From NCBI GenBank assembly GCA_900763675.1, contig CAAFLE010000055.1, positions 1 to 20,912 of the forward strand: a DNA stretch of 20,912 nt, given 5' to 3'. The first letter of the stretch is position 1. Each line of letters begins with the position of its first letter. A program made the position numbers and the translations under genes. The DNA comes from an uncultured Oscillospiraceae bacterium (GTDB taxonomy: Bacteria > Bacillota > Clostridia > Oscillospirales > Oscillospiraceae). The notes beneath the pieces were generated by a model. That model made no database searches and was not told the DNA's origin. It saw only the letters and a program-made list of their open reading frames with translations. This document shows positions 6,716-12,987 of this stretch, in pieces.

Positions 6716-8074
6716 TTAAGCGCGGATCGCCTGCGCAGTGCGGCGCGGCGCGAGCGCGGCGTTGATCTTCGCCGCGGCATCGGCGGGGGAGAGCTTCTCC
6801 TGCGTGCCGGCGGTCATGTCCTTGAGCGAAACGACGCCCGCCGCCGCCTCATCGCCGCCGATGATGAGCGCAAACGGAATGCCCGCTTTGTCGGCAAAGC
6901 CGATCTTCTGCTTGAATTTGCGGTTTTCAAAATATATCTGCGTTCTGACGCCCGCGGAGCGAAGCGCCGTCGCGGTCTCGACCGCGAACGCCATGCATCC
7001 CTCGTCCATCGGGATGACGACCGCCTCCGCCGGGGCGGTGAGAATGTCCTTCGAGAGCATATCCTGTTCCTGAAGAACATAGAAAAGGCGCGTCACGCCG
7101 ATGGAAATGCCGACGCCGGGGAGCGTGCGGTCGGTGTAGTACCCGGCAAGGTTGTCATACCGCCCGCCGGAGCAGATCGAGCCGATCTCCGGGTGGTCGG
7201 TCATCACGGTCTCGTACACCGTGCCGGTGTAGTAGTCGAGACCGCGGGCGATCGTGAGGTCGATCTCAAAATTTTCCTCCGGCACGCCGAACGAACCGAC
7301 GTATCCGACGACGGTGGCAAGCTCGTTAAGACCGGCGTCAAACGTTTCGTTCTGCCCCTCATACCGGCGCAGGAAATCGAGCTTTTCCGCGCTCGTGCCG
7401 GGGAAGGAGATGAACTCCAGAATTTTATCGGCGGCGCCGTCGGAAACGGCGAGATCGCCGGTAAGGATGGCGCGAACCTTCTCCGCGCCGATCTTGTCGA
7501 GCTTGTCGATGGTGCGCATCACGTCGCCGGAACGCTCCGTAAGACCGAGCAGGGCGAAAAAGCCGTTGAGGACCTTGCGGTTGTTCACGCGGATGCGGAA
7601 GTTTTTGAGTCCGAGCGCGTGGAACGTGCGGTAAATGACGGCGGGGATCTCGGCTTCGTTCATAATGTCGAGCTTGCCGTCGCCGATGATGTCGATGTCC
7701 GCCTGATAAAACTCGCGGAAGCGGCCGCGCTGGGCGCGTTCGCCGCGGTAGACCTTGCCGATCTGGTAGCGGCGGAACGGGAACGTCAGCTCGTTGGCGT
7801 GCAGCGCGACGTATTTTGCAAGCGGCACAGTGAGATCAAAGCGGAGCGCGAGATCGCTCTCGCCTTTCGTGAAGCGGTAGATCTGCTTTTCGGTCTCGCC
7901 GCCGCCCTTGGCGAGCAGCACGTCGGCGCTCTCGATGACGGGCGTGTCGAGCGGCGTGAAGCCGTAGAGCGCGTAGCTCTCGCGCAGCGTCGCCATGACG
8001 CGCTGCATTTTTTTCTGCTCCTCCGGCAGAAGCTCCATGAAGCCGGAGAGCGTGTGCGGTCGGATCTGAGCCAT
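6716..8074 (-). CDS. hisS: Histidyl-tRNA synthetase
   Basis: This class II aminoacyl-tRNA synthetase of 452 residues charges tRNA-His. Motif 2 spans about 101-131 (RRYQIGKVYRGE, then FREFYQADIDIIG), the HisA signature RGLDYYTG is at 277-284, SGGRYDNL at 302-309 and motif 3 (GVGISIGVTRL) at 320-330. A C-terminal anticodon-binding domain follows. The motif 2 wording (EFYQxDIDIIG) and RVNNRKVLNG resemble the eukaryotic/archaeal-type HisRS branch more than the E. coli branch (QFHQFGVEVFG). The start at 8072-8074 has a strong AAGGAGGA site at 8082-8089. It heads the hisS-comM-gph-thiI-cinA-apt-like run. I saw no T-box motif upstream; instead there is a hairpin-rich leader. Confidence 0.96.
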   Translation of the reverse strand: MAQIRPHTLSGFMELLPEEQKKMQRVMATLRESYALYGFTPLDTPVIESADVLLAKGGGETEKQIYRFTKGESDLALRFDLTVPLAKYVALHANELTFPFRRYQIGKVYRGERAQRGRFREFYQADIDIIGDGKLDIMNEAEIPAVIYRTFHALGLKNFRIRVNNRKVLNGFFALLGLTERSGDVMRTIDKLDKIGAEKVRAILTGDLAVSDGAADKILEFISFPGTSAEKLDFLRRYEGQNETFDAGLNELATVVGYVGSFGVPEENFEIDLTIARGLDYYTGTVYETVMTDHPEIGSICSGGRYDNLAGYYTDRTLPGVGISIGVTRLFYVLQEQDMLSKDILTAPAEAVVIPMDEGCMAFAVETATALRSAGVRTQIYFENRKFKQKIGFADKAGIPFALIIGGDEAAAGVVSLKDMTAGTQEKLSPADAAAKINAALAPRRTAQAIRA

Positions 8075-8098
8075 GGGGAATCCTCCTTTGAATAGAGA

Positions 8099-8127
8099 AT
8101 GGATAGCCGATGTAAACGGCTATCCAT
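8099..8127 (-). promoter_or_regulatory. Hairpin directly upstream of the hisS ribosome binding site
   Basis: Bases 8099-8109 and 8117-8127 pair over 11 bp (core GGATAGCCG / CGGCTATCC) with a seven-base loop. In the hisS mRNA it would sit about ten bases before the Shine-Dalgarno sequence. It could influence leader stability or translation, or be the last unit of the hairpin array. No U-tract follows, so it is not a standard terminator. Confidence 0.5.
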
Positions 8128-8313
8128 CGGATGAGCAAAAAGCCTCGCAGAGTTTGCTTCCGCAGAAGCAAATGAATTTTGAAGTATTTTCTCCGGCGAC
8201 ATGTGCGTCGGAGAAAATACTTCTCGGCTCGCAAACGTGCGAACGCAGTGAGTGCGCTGCGGCGAGCCGCTATCCCCTCAAACAAACCCCTCAACGGAGT
8301 GGGGTTTGTTTGA
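8128..8313. repeat. Array of four further hairpins between mgsA-like gene and hisS
   Basis: Consecutive perfect inverted repeats fill this gene-free stretch. They are 8153-8160/8165-8172 (TTTGCTTC, loop CGCA), 8181-8195/8209-8223 (15 bp, GAAGTATTTTCTCCG), 8225-8232/8262-8269 (CGGCTCGC, with the inner GCGAACGCAGTGAGTGCGCT also able to fold), and 8278-8290/8301-8313 (13 bp, CAAACAAACCCC with the flanking T-A pair). With the hairpin at 8099-8127, five stems occupy about 215 bases. None is followed by a convincing U-tract. There is no T-box consensus and no clear sigma-A promoter here. It could be a dispersed repeat cluster, a structured leader or an RNA-processing region. Confidence 0.6.
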
Positions 8314-8319
8314 AGAAGG

Positions 8320-8718
8320 TTACTTTTTCTTCGGGTTGACGATGTCGCGCCAGTCGAGATCGCCCCGGCGCAGACCCTGCACAAGCACCTCGGCGGTGGC
8401 GACGTTGGAGGCGAAGGGGATGCTGTGCTGATCGCACAGACGGGCGATGGCGTCCACATCCTTCGTGTTGTCCTTCGGGTCGCAGAAGAAAAGAACGAGG
8501 TCGATCTCGTTATACGCAATGCGTGCGCCGATCTGCTGTGCGCCGCCCTGCGAGCAGGGGAGATACAGCGTGACCGGCAGCCCCGTCGCCTCGGCGACGA
8601 GCTTTCCCGTGGTGTTCGTGGCGCAGATGTCGTGACCGGAGAGAATGCCGCAGTAGGCAATGCAGAACTGGACCATAAGCTCCTTTTTGCCATTGTGGGC
8701 GAGAAGAGCGATATTCAT
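8320..8718 (-). CDS. Methylglyoxal synthase homologue lacking key catalytic residues
   Basis: This 132-residue protein aligns along its whole length with MgsA, which turns dihydroxyacetone phosphate into methylglyoxal. His8 (E. coli His19) is kept, the phosphate loop reads TNTTG at 34-38 instead of TGTTG, and SNVATAE matches the C-terminal core. The catalytic Asp71 of GGDQQ is Ala60 here (GGAQQ). The loop holding His98 is three residues shorter and has no His, although the Asp101 equivalent (Asp87) remains, and Asp20 is replaced by Asn9. The frame is intact, so this is not simple decay. It may be a non-catalytic phosphate sensor or an enzyme with another activity. The start at 8716-8718 has GGAGGTG at 8726-8732, and a clear promoter lies upstream. 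Confidence 0.85.
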   Translation of the reverse strand: MNIALLAHNGKKELMVQFCIAYCGILSGHDICATNTTGKLVAEATGLPVTLYLPCSQGGAQQIGARIAYNEIDLVLFFCDPKDNTKDVDAIARLCDQHSIPFASNVATAEVLVQGLRRGDLDWRDIVNPKKK

Positions 8719-8767
8719 GCTTTGGCACCTCCGTGTATATAAGTGGGTCGCAAAATATTTCTTTTAA

Positions 8768-8796
8768 ATTATAACCGCAAAATGCGCTCTTTGCAA
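8768..8796 (-). promoter_or_regulatory. Sigma-A-type promoter of the mgsA-like gene
   Basis: On the minus strand TTGCAA (8791-8796) and a perfect TATAAT (8768-8773) are exactly 17 bases apart. Transcription would begin near 8761, leaving a leader of about 40 bases with a good ribosome binding site. The promoter sits between the mrdA stop and the mgsA-like start, and separates this gene from the mre operon. It may also feed hisS by read-through, because no strong terminator intervenes. Confidence 0.8.
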
Positions 8797-8809
8797 CGGA
8801 AAATTCGGA

Positions 8810-10906
8810 TTATTTCAGCAGAGAATACGCATTTTCCACGGTGTTGGCGTTGGACTGGAACGTGAAGTAGTAATCCACGACCTGCCGGGCGACCGGCGAG
8901 AGCGTGGCGCCCGCGCCGCCCTTTTCCACGGCGATGGCGATGGCAATCTCCGGCTCCTTATAAGCGTCGTAGGGCGCGTAGAGGATGAACATGGCGTTGT
9001 TCACAAGACCCTCGCCGCGCTGCGCCGTTCCGGTCTTGGCGGCGACGGTGATGTTGCTGTCGAGCCAGTGCTCCTTGAGCGTGCTGGCGGGGTCGTAGAT
9101 CACGCCCCACATACCGTACTGGATGGCTTCAAAGATCGAGGGGTCGATGTCCACTTCGCTGAGGACCTCGGTCTCGCGCTGGAAGAGCGTTTTGGAATAG
9201 TCGTAGCTGCGCACTTCCTTGAGGAGCGAGGCGCTGTGGCGCGTACCGCCGTTGGCGAGCGTGGCGCAGTATTCCGCCATCTGCAGCGGCGTGAACTCCG
9301 TGAACGACTGACCGATGGCGCTCTGCAGCGTATCGCCCTGGAACCAGGGGATACCGGTGTACTGCTCCTTGAAGCTCTGGGTGGACATCTGACCGGTGAC
9401 CTCGGGCAGCTCGATGCCGGTGTGCTCGCCGAGACCGTAGAGCTTGGCGTAGTACGCCATCTTGTCGATACCGAGAATGTCGCCGTAGTAGTAGAAGAAG
9501 TAGTTGCAGGAGTAGGTGATCGCCTGCACGACGTTGATCTCGCCGTGGGTGTATTTATAGGTCGAGTAGATCCAGCACTCGGGAGCGTAGCCGTCGTCGA
9601 TATACTTGGTGAACTGACCTTCGGTTTTGAGCGTCAGGAGCGGCGTGACGACGTTTTCGGCGAGCAGCGCCGTGGCGGTGCAGGGCTTGAACGTCGAGCC
9701 GGGGGCGTAAACGCCCATGAGAGCGCGGTTGTAGAGCGGGGCGTTTTTGTCCGCGACAAGCTCCTCATAGTTTTCGAGCATCGTGGCGGCGTCGTAGGTG
9801 GGCCAGCTCACGAGCGCAAGCGGCTCGCCGGTATCGACCTTGACGACGCACAGCGCTCCGCCGGAGATCATTTCGGTGCTCTCGGTGCCGAACATTTCGG
9901 CGTCCGCAATGATCTTCGCCCGCTCCACATTGATCTCTTCAATGTGGGAGGCAAGCGCTTCCTCGCACACCTCCTGCAGACCGATGTCGAGCGTCAGATA
10001 GACCTGCCCGCCGGGGACCGGCTCCTTGGTGTACTTCGTGCGCAGCGTAACGCCGTCGAGATTGGAATAGACCTCCGCCTCACCGTCGATGCCGTGGAGA
10101 TATTCCTCAAAGGCGTACTCCACGCCGTCCTTGCCGACGTAGGCGTCGAGCGAGTAGTCCTTGTCGGCGTAGGTCTCCCATTCCTCCGCCGTCAGCTTGC
10201 CGGTGTAGCCGAGCAGGTGGGCGGCGTACTGGGTCTTGTATTCGCGCACGTAGGACGAGGAGACCTCAAAGCCGGGGATGTCCTGCTCCATGAGATAGGT
10301 GAGCAGCGGCATGGAAATGTCCTCGGCAAACACATAGGGCGTGGTGTTGATATTGAAGCGGTCGTTGATCTCATAGCGCACGCCGACGATGCGCCGGGCG
10401 TCCTCGGCGTTGTACTCGCTGCCGACGCTGTAGCGCGTGCGCATTGCCGCGAGGATCTCCACGGCGCTGGAGTCGAGCGGCATATCGTTCGCGTTGAGCC
10501 ACGCCACGAGCATATTCTTCTGCAGCGTGTCCATCTCGGTGAACTCAAACGGCGGCGCTTTCGTGATGGGCAGCGTGTCGGTGTAGGTGTCGCCGAAGCG
10601 CTCCACGGCGCTGCAAAGCTCCAAGATGATCGCGTTCGGATCGTCCTGGCTGAAAAGCTCCGTCACGTTGATGGAGAGGTTGTTGCAGAGCGAGTTGGAC
10701 ACGAGCAGACGGCCGTAGCGGTCGAGAATGTTTCCCCGGGCGGCGGCGATGGTGATGTCCTCTTTTGTTTCTGTTTCGCCCACGGCGTAGTATTCGCGTC
10801 CGCCGATGATCTGCAGCTTATAGAGCGCGACAAAGTAAATGCCGAGCAGCAGAGCAAAGACAACGGCGAGCAAAACCAGCCGTGAGGGTCTGACCATTTT
10901 CTGCAT
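8810..10906 (-). CDS. mrdA: Penicillin-binding protein 2 (class B, elongasome transpeptidase)
   Basis: This class B PBP of 698 residues cross-links peptidoglycan during lateral wall growth, partnering with RodA and MreC/MreD. It has one N-terminal transmembrane anchor (about 9-29), a dimerisation/pedestal domain starting with RGNILDRYGRLL near 58, and the transpeptidase domain. The active-site motifs are intact: SxxK at 404-407 (PGSTFKP), SxN at 466-468 (SCN) and KTG at 624-626. The start at 10904-10906 is preceded by AAAGGA at 10914-10919. It is the last gene of the maf-mreC-mreD-mrdA run, 32 bases after mreD. No clear terminator follows; the mgsA-like promoter begins just past the stop. Confidence 0.93.
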   Translation of the reverse strand: MQKMVRPSRLVLLAVVFALLLGIYFVALYKLQIIGGREYYAVGETETKEDITIAAARGNILDRYGRLLVSNSLCNNLSINVTELFSQDDPNAIILELCSAVERFGDTYTDTLPITKAPPFEFTEMDTLQKNMLVAWLNANDMPLDSSAVEILAAMRTRYSVGSEYNAEDARRIVGVRYEINDRFNINTTPYVFAEDISMPLLTYLMEQDIPGFEVSSSYVREYKTQYAAHLLGYTGKLTAEEWETYADKDYSLDAYVGKDGVEYAFEEYLHGIDGEAEVYSNLDGVTLRTKYTKEPVPGGQVYLTLDIGLQEVCEEALASHIEEINVERAKIIADAEMFGTESTEMISGGALCVVKVDTGEPLALVSWPTYDAATMLENYEELVADKNAPLYNRALMGVYAPGSTFKPCTATALLAENVVTPLLTLKTEGQFTKYIDDGYAPECWIYSTYKYTHGEINVVQAITYSCNYFFYYYGDILGIDKMAYYAKLYGLGEHTGIELPEVTGQMSTQSFKEQYTGIPWFQGDTLQSAIGQSFTEFTPLQMAEYCATLANGGTRHSASLLKEVRSYDYSKTLFQRETEVLSEVDIDPSIFEAIQYGMWGVIYDPASTLKEHWLDSNITVAAKTGTAQRGEGLVNNAMFILYAPYDAYKEPEIAIAIAVEKGGAGATLSPVARQVVDYYFTFQSNANTVENAYSLLK

Positions 10907-10938
10907 TGCGGAGTCCTTTCACAAGAGGGGGTTGGAGA

Positions 10939-11505
10939 TCACTTGTACGGCGTGGGAGTCTCCCGCGACGAGCGCCACGGGAAGCTCCGGCAGAGATAGT
11001 ATGAGGGGAAGAGGAACGGCAGACTCCAGAGCGTCTGGAGAAGCGCCGTACCCCAGAGAGCGCCGGTACCCTGCCCTCCGGCGACGAGCAGAGCGAACAT
11101 CTGCGCGACCGCGGCGATGAGAAGCGCCGCCGCGCCGAGAATGCAGTAGGTGAAAAGGCGCTTGTTGAGATAAAAATCGCCGAGAAACCCGGCAATAAAG
11201 CCGGTTACGGGGAAGAGAACGGTGAACAGCACCGTCTGCGAGCCAAAGAAAAGGTCGGAGAGAATGCCCGCGGCAAGCCCGAACAGCCCGCCGCCCCAGC
11301 CGCCTTCAAACAGGGCGACTGCCACGACGAGCGCAGGCAGAAACATCGCCCGCACGCCGAAGAGCGCGATATGGCTGAAAATCACGTTCTGCACAAGGAA
11401 GTACAGCACGAGATACAGCCCGTAAAGAACGCCGCGCCGGATCTTCAGCCAAAATTCGTCCAGCTTCATGTCAGAAAGCCGGAATGTGACTTTCATACGT
11501 TTCAC
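10939..11505 (-). CDS. mreD: Rod shape-determining protein MreD
   Basis: This integral membrane protein of 188 residues has about five to six hydrophobic segments from residue 25 on (LYGLYLVLYFLVQNVIFS, then Gly-rich helices, then a final pair). MreD links MreC to RodA/PBP2 in the elongasome. I prefer the GTG at 11503-11505, which overlaps the mreC stop (GTGA) and has GAGG seven bases upstream inside mreC. The ATG at 11494-11496 is an alternative with a weaker site. Sequence similarity in MreD is always low, so the call rests on topology, length and the invariant position between mreC and mrdA. Confidence 0.88.
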   Translation of the reverse strand: MKRMKVTFRLSDMKLDEFWLKIRRGVLYGLYLVLYFLVQNVIFSHIALFGVRAMFLPALVVAVALFEGGWGGGLFGLAAGILSDLFFGSQTVLFTVLFPVTGFIAGFLGDFYLNKRLFTYCILGAAALLIAAVAQMFALLVAGGQGTGALWGTALLQTLWSLPFLFPSYYLCRSFPWRSSRETPTPYK

Positions 11506-12347
11506 TCGATGACCTCAAAATCCTTGATGATAAAGACCTGTGACAGCAGCGAAAGATCGACCGAGGGCTTTACGACGGCGTAGTACGACTGTCCGCCCGC
11601 CTCGCTGCGCAGCTCCGTAACGGTGCCGACGACGATGCCGGACGGGAACGCGCCGCCCTTGCCGGAGGTAACGATGCTGTCGCCGGTGAAGAGCGTCACG
11701 TCGTCCGTGAAGTAGCTGAGCTTGCAGCAGCCCTCTTTCATCAGCGCGTAGTCGCCGACGATCATTGCGGCGATGGACGATTCGCCGACCAGCACGCCCG
11801 CGTCCATGTTCACGTCGATCACGGTGCGCACGGAGGCATAGTTCTTGCCGACCTCGTACACCTGCCCGACGAGCATCCCGGACTCGGTAATGACGCAGTC
11901 GCCCTTTTCAATGCCATTGTCGGTACCCTTGGAGATCGTGAAGGCGCTCGTCCAGTTGGAGGCGTCCCACGAGGTGATCATGGCGGCTTCGGTCTTGAAG
12001 GTCGTATTCTTTTCCAGATAGCCGAGCATCGTGCGCAGACGGGCGTTTTCTTCGAGCGCGTCCTGACTCGAACGCACCTGCTCCTGCGCTTCGGCAAGCT
12101 GGCTGCGGAGCGATTCGTTCTCCGCGAGGAGTTTATCGTAGCGGTAGATGTAGCCGTAAATGCCGCGCATCCACTCCACGACCGAGCCGACCGCACCCTG
12201 AATGGGGATGCGCAGCGCGTTTGCCGTCTCCGGCACCGCGCCGGAGCTGCCGTCGGCTTTCGGCCGCGACGCCAGACCGATGAGCAGCGCCGCCGCGACG
12301 ATGATGACCGCCATGCGCACGCCGTATTGCTTCAGATAGTTTTTCAA
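11502..12347 (-). CDS. mreC: Rod shape-determining protein MreC
   Basis: This 281-residue protein has a short cytoplasmic N-terminus, one transmembrane helix (about 12-28), a coiled coil at about 70-108 (heptads of LLAENESLRSQLAEAQEQ) and two beta-barrel domains that scaffold PBP2 in the periplasm-equivalent space. The segments TDNGIEKGDCVITESGMLVG and GDSIVTSGKGGAFPSGIVVG are typical MreC barrel strands. The proposed start is TTG at 12345-12347 behind a G-run. It is supported because an in-frame stop lies two codons upstream and because the next ATG (residue 12) would remove the positive residues before the membrane helix and has no ribosome site. A small 6-bp hairpin (12365-12381) lies in the 52-base gap after maf. 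No mreB precedes it. Confidence 0.92.
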   Translation of the reverse strand: MKNYLKQYGVRMAVIIVAAALLIGLASRPKADGSSGAVPETANALRIPIQGAVGSVVEWMRGIYGYIYRYDKLLAENESLRSQLAEAQEQVRSSQDALEENARLRTMLGYLEKNTTFKTEAAMITSWDASNWTSAFTISKGTDNGIEKGDCVITESGMLVGQVYEVGKNYASVRTVIDVNMDAGVLVGESSIAAMIVGDYALMKEGCCKLSYFTDDVTLFTGDSIVTSGKGGAFPSGIVVGTVTELRSEAGGQSYYAVVKPSVDLSLLSQVFIIKDFEVIE

Positions 12348-12399
12348 GGCTCAACCCCCGTTCTCCCGGAAGCGCTCCGGGCGAGCATAGAAAGAAAGA

Positions 12400-12987
12400 T
12401 CATAAAAGAGAAATGTCAAAGGCACGGAGCATCTGCCCCATACGGCAGACGGGAAGTCCCATCACGTTGAAGAAATCGCCCTCGATGCGCTCGACGAAGA
12501 GGCTTGCCAGCCCCTGATAGCCGTAAGCGCCCGCCTTGTCGAGCGGTTCGCCGGTGGCGATATAGGCGCCGATCTCCGCGTCGGAAAGAGGGCAGAAATG
12601 CACCGCGGTGCATTCGCTTTCGCACGCGGCGGTCTCCCCCTCGCGGATGCACACGCCGCTCCATACGCGGTGGGCCTTGCCCGAAAGAGCGCGGAGCATT
12701 TCCCACGCCTTTTCCGGCGTGCCGGGCTTGCCGAGGACCGCCCCGTCCAGCTCCACGAGCGTATCGGCGGCGAGGATCACCGCCTCGGGATCGTTCACCC
12801 GTCCGGCGACCTCCGCGGCTTTCTGCGCGGCGAGCGCCTTGACCCGCTCGCCGGGGGAAAGCTCCGCCGGGGCGGTCTCCTCGCCCTGCGCGGGGAGAAT
12901 TTCATAGGATATGCCGAATTTATCGAGCAGCTCCCGCCGCCGGGGCGAGCCGGAGGCAAGGATCAGCCGTTTTTTACAGTACGCCAC
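12400..12987 (-). CDS. maf: Maf family nucleotide pyrophosphatase
   Basis: This house-cleaning nucleoside triphosphate pyrophosphatase of 195 residues hydrolyses dTTP/UTP or modified nucleotides; overproduction in B. subtilis blocks septation. Motifs are SGSPRR at 12-17, AADT with the catalytic Asp75, LGKP, and GEPLDKAGAYGYQG at about 146-159, with NVMGLPV near the end. The GTG start at 12985-12987 overlaps the last 14 bases of the upstream U32 gene, with AGAGGA ten bases before it; no later start keeps the conserved LILASGSPRR strand. Position ahead of mreC matches the classic maf-mre order, but radC and mreB, often in between, are missing. Confidence 0.93.
   Translation of the reverse strand: MAYCKKRLILASGSPRRRELLDKFGISYEILPAQGEETAPAELSPGERVKALAAQKAAEVAGRVNDPEAVILAADTLVELDGAVLGKPGTPEKAWEMLRALSGKAHRVWSGVCIREGETAACESECTAVHFCPLSDAEIGAYIATGEPLDKAGAYGYQGLASLFVERIEGDFFNVMGLPVCRMGQMLRAFDISLL

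Noticed and set aside
8075..8319. T-box riboswitch upstream of hisS
   Set aside because: I looked for the conserved T-box antiterminator sequence (AGGGTGGNACCGCG-like) and a terminator before the hisS ribosome site on the minus strand and found neither.
9068..10885. A 605-residue open frame antisense to mrdA
   Set aside because: The PBP2 frame has all three active-site motifs. The opposite frame is only its mirror and has no start context.
12365..12381. Hairpin in the maf-mreC gap as a terminator
   Set aside because: The stem is only six base pairs (CCCGGA/TCCGGG) and is followed on the minus strand by GAGAACGGGGG, with no U-tract.
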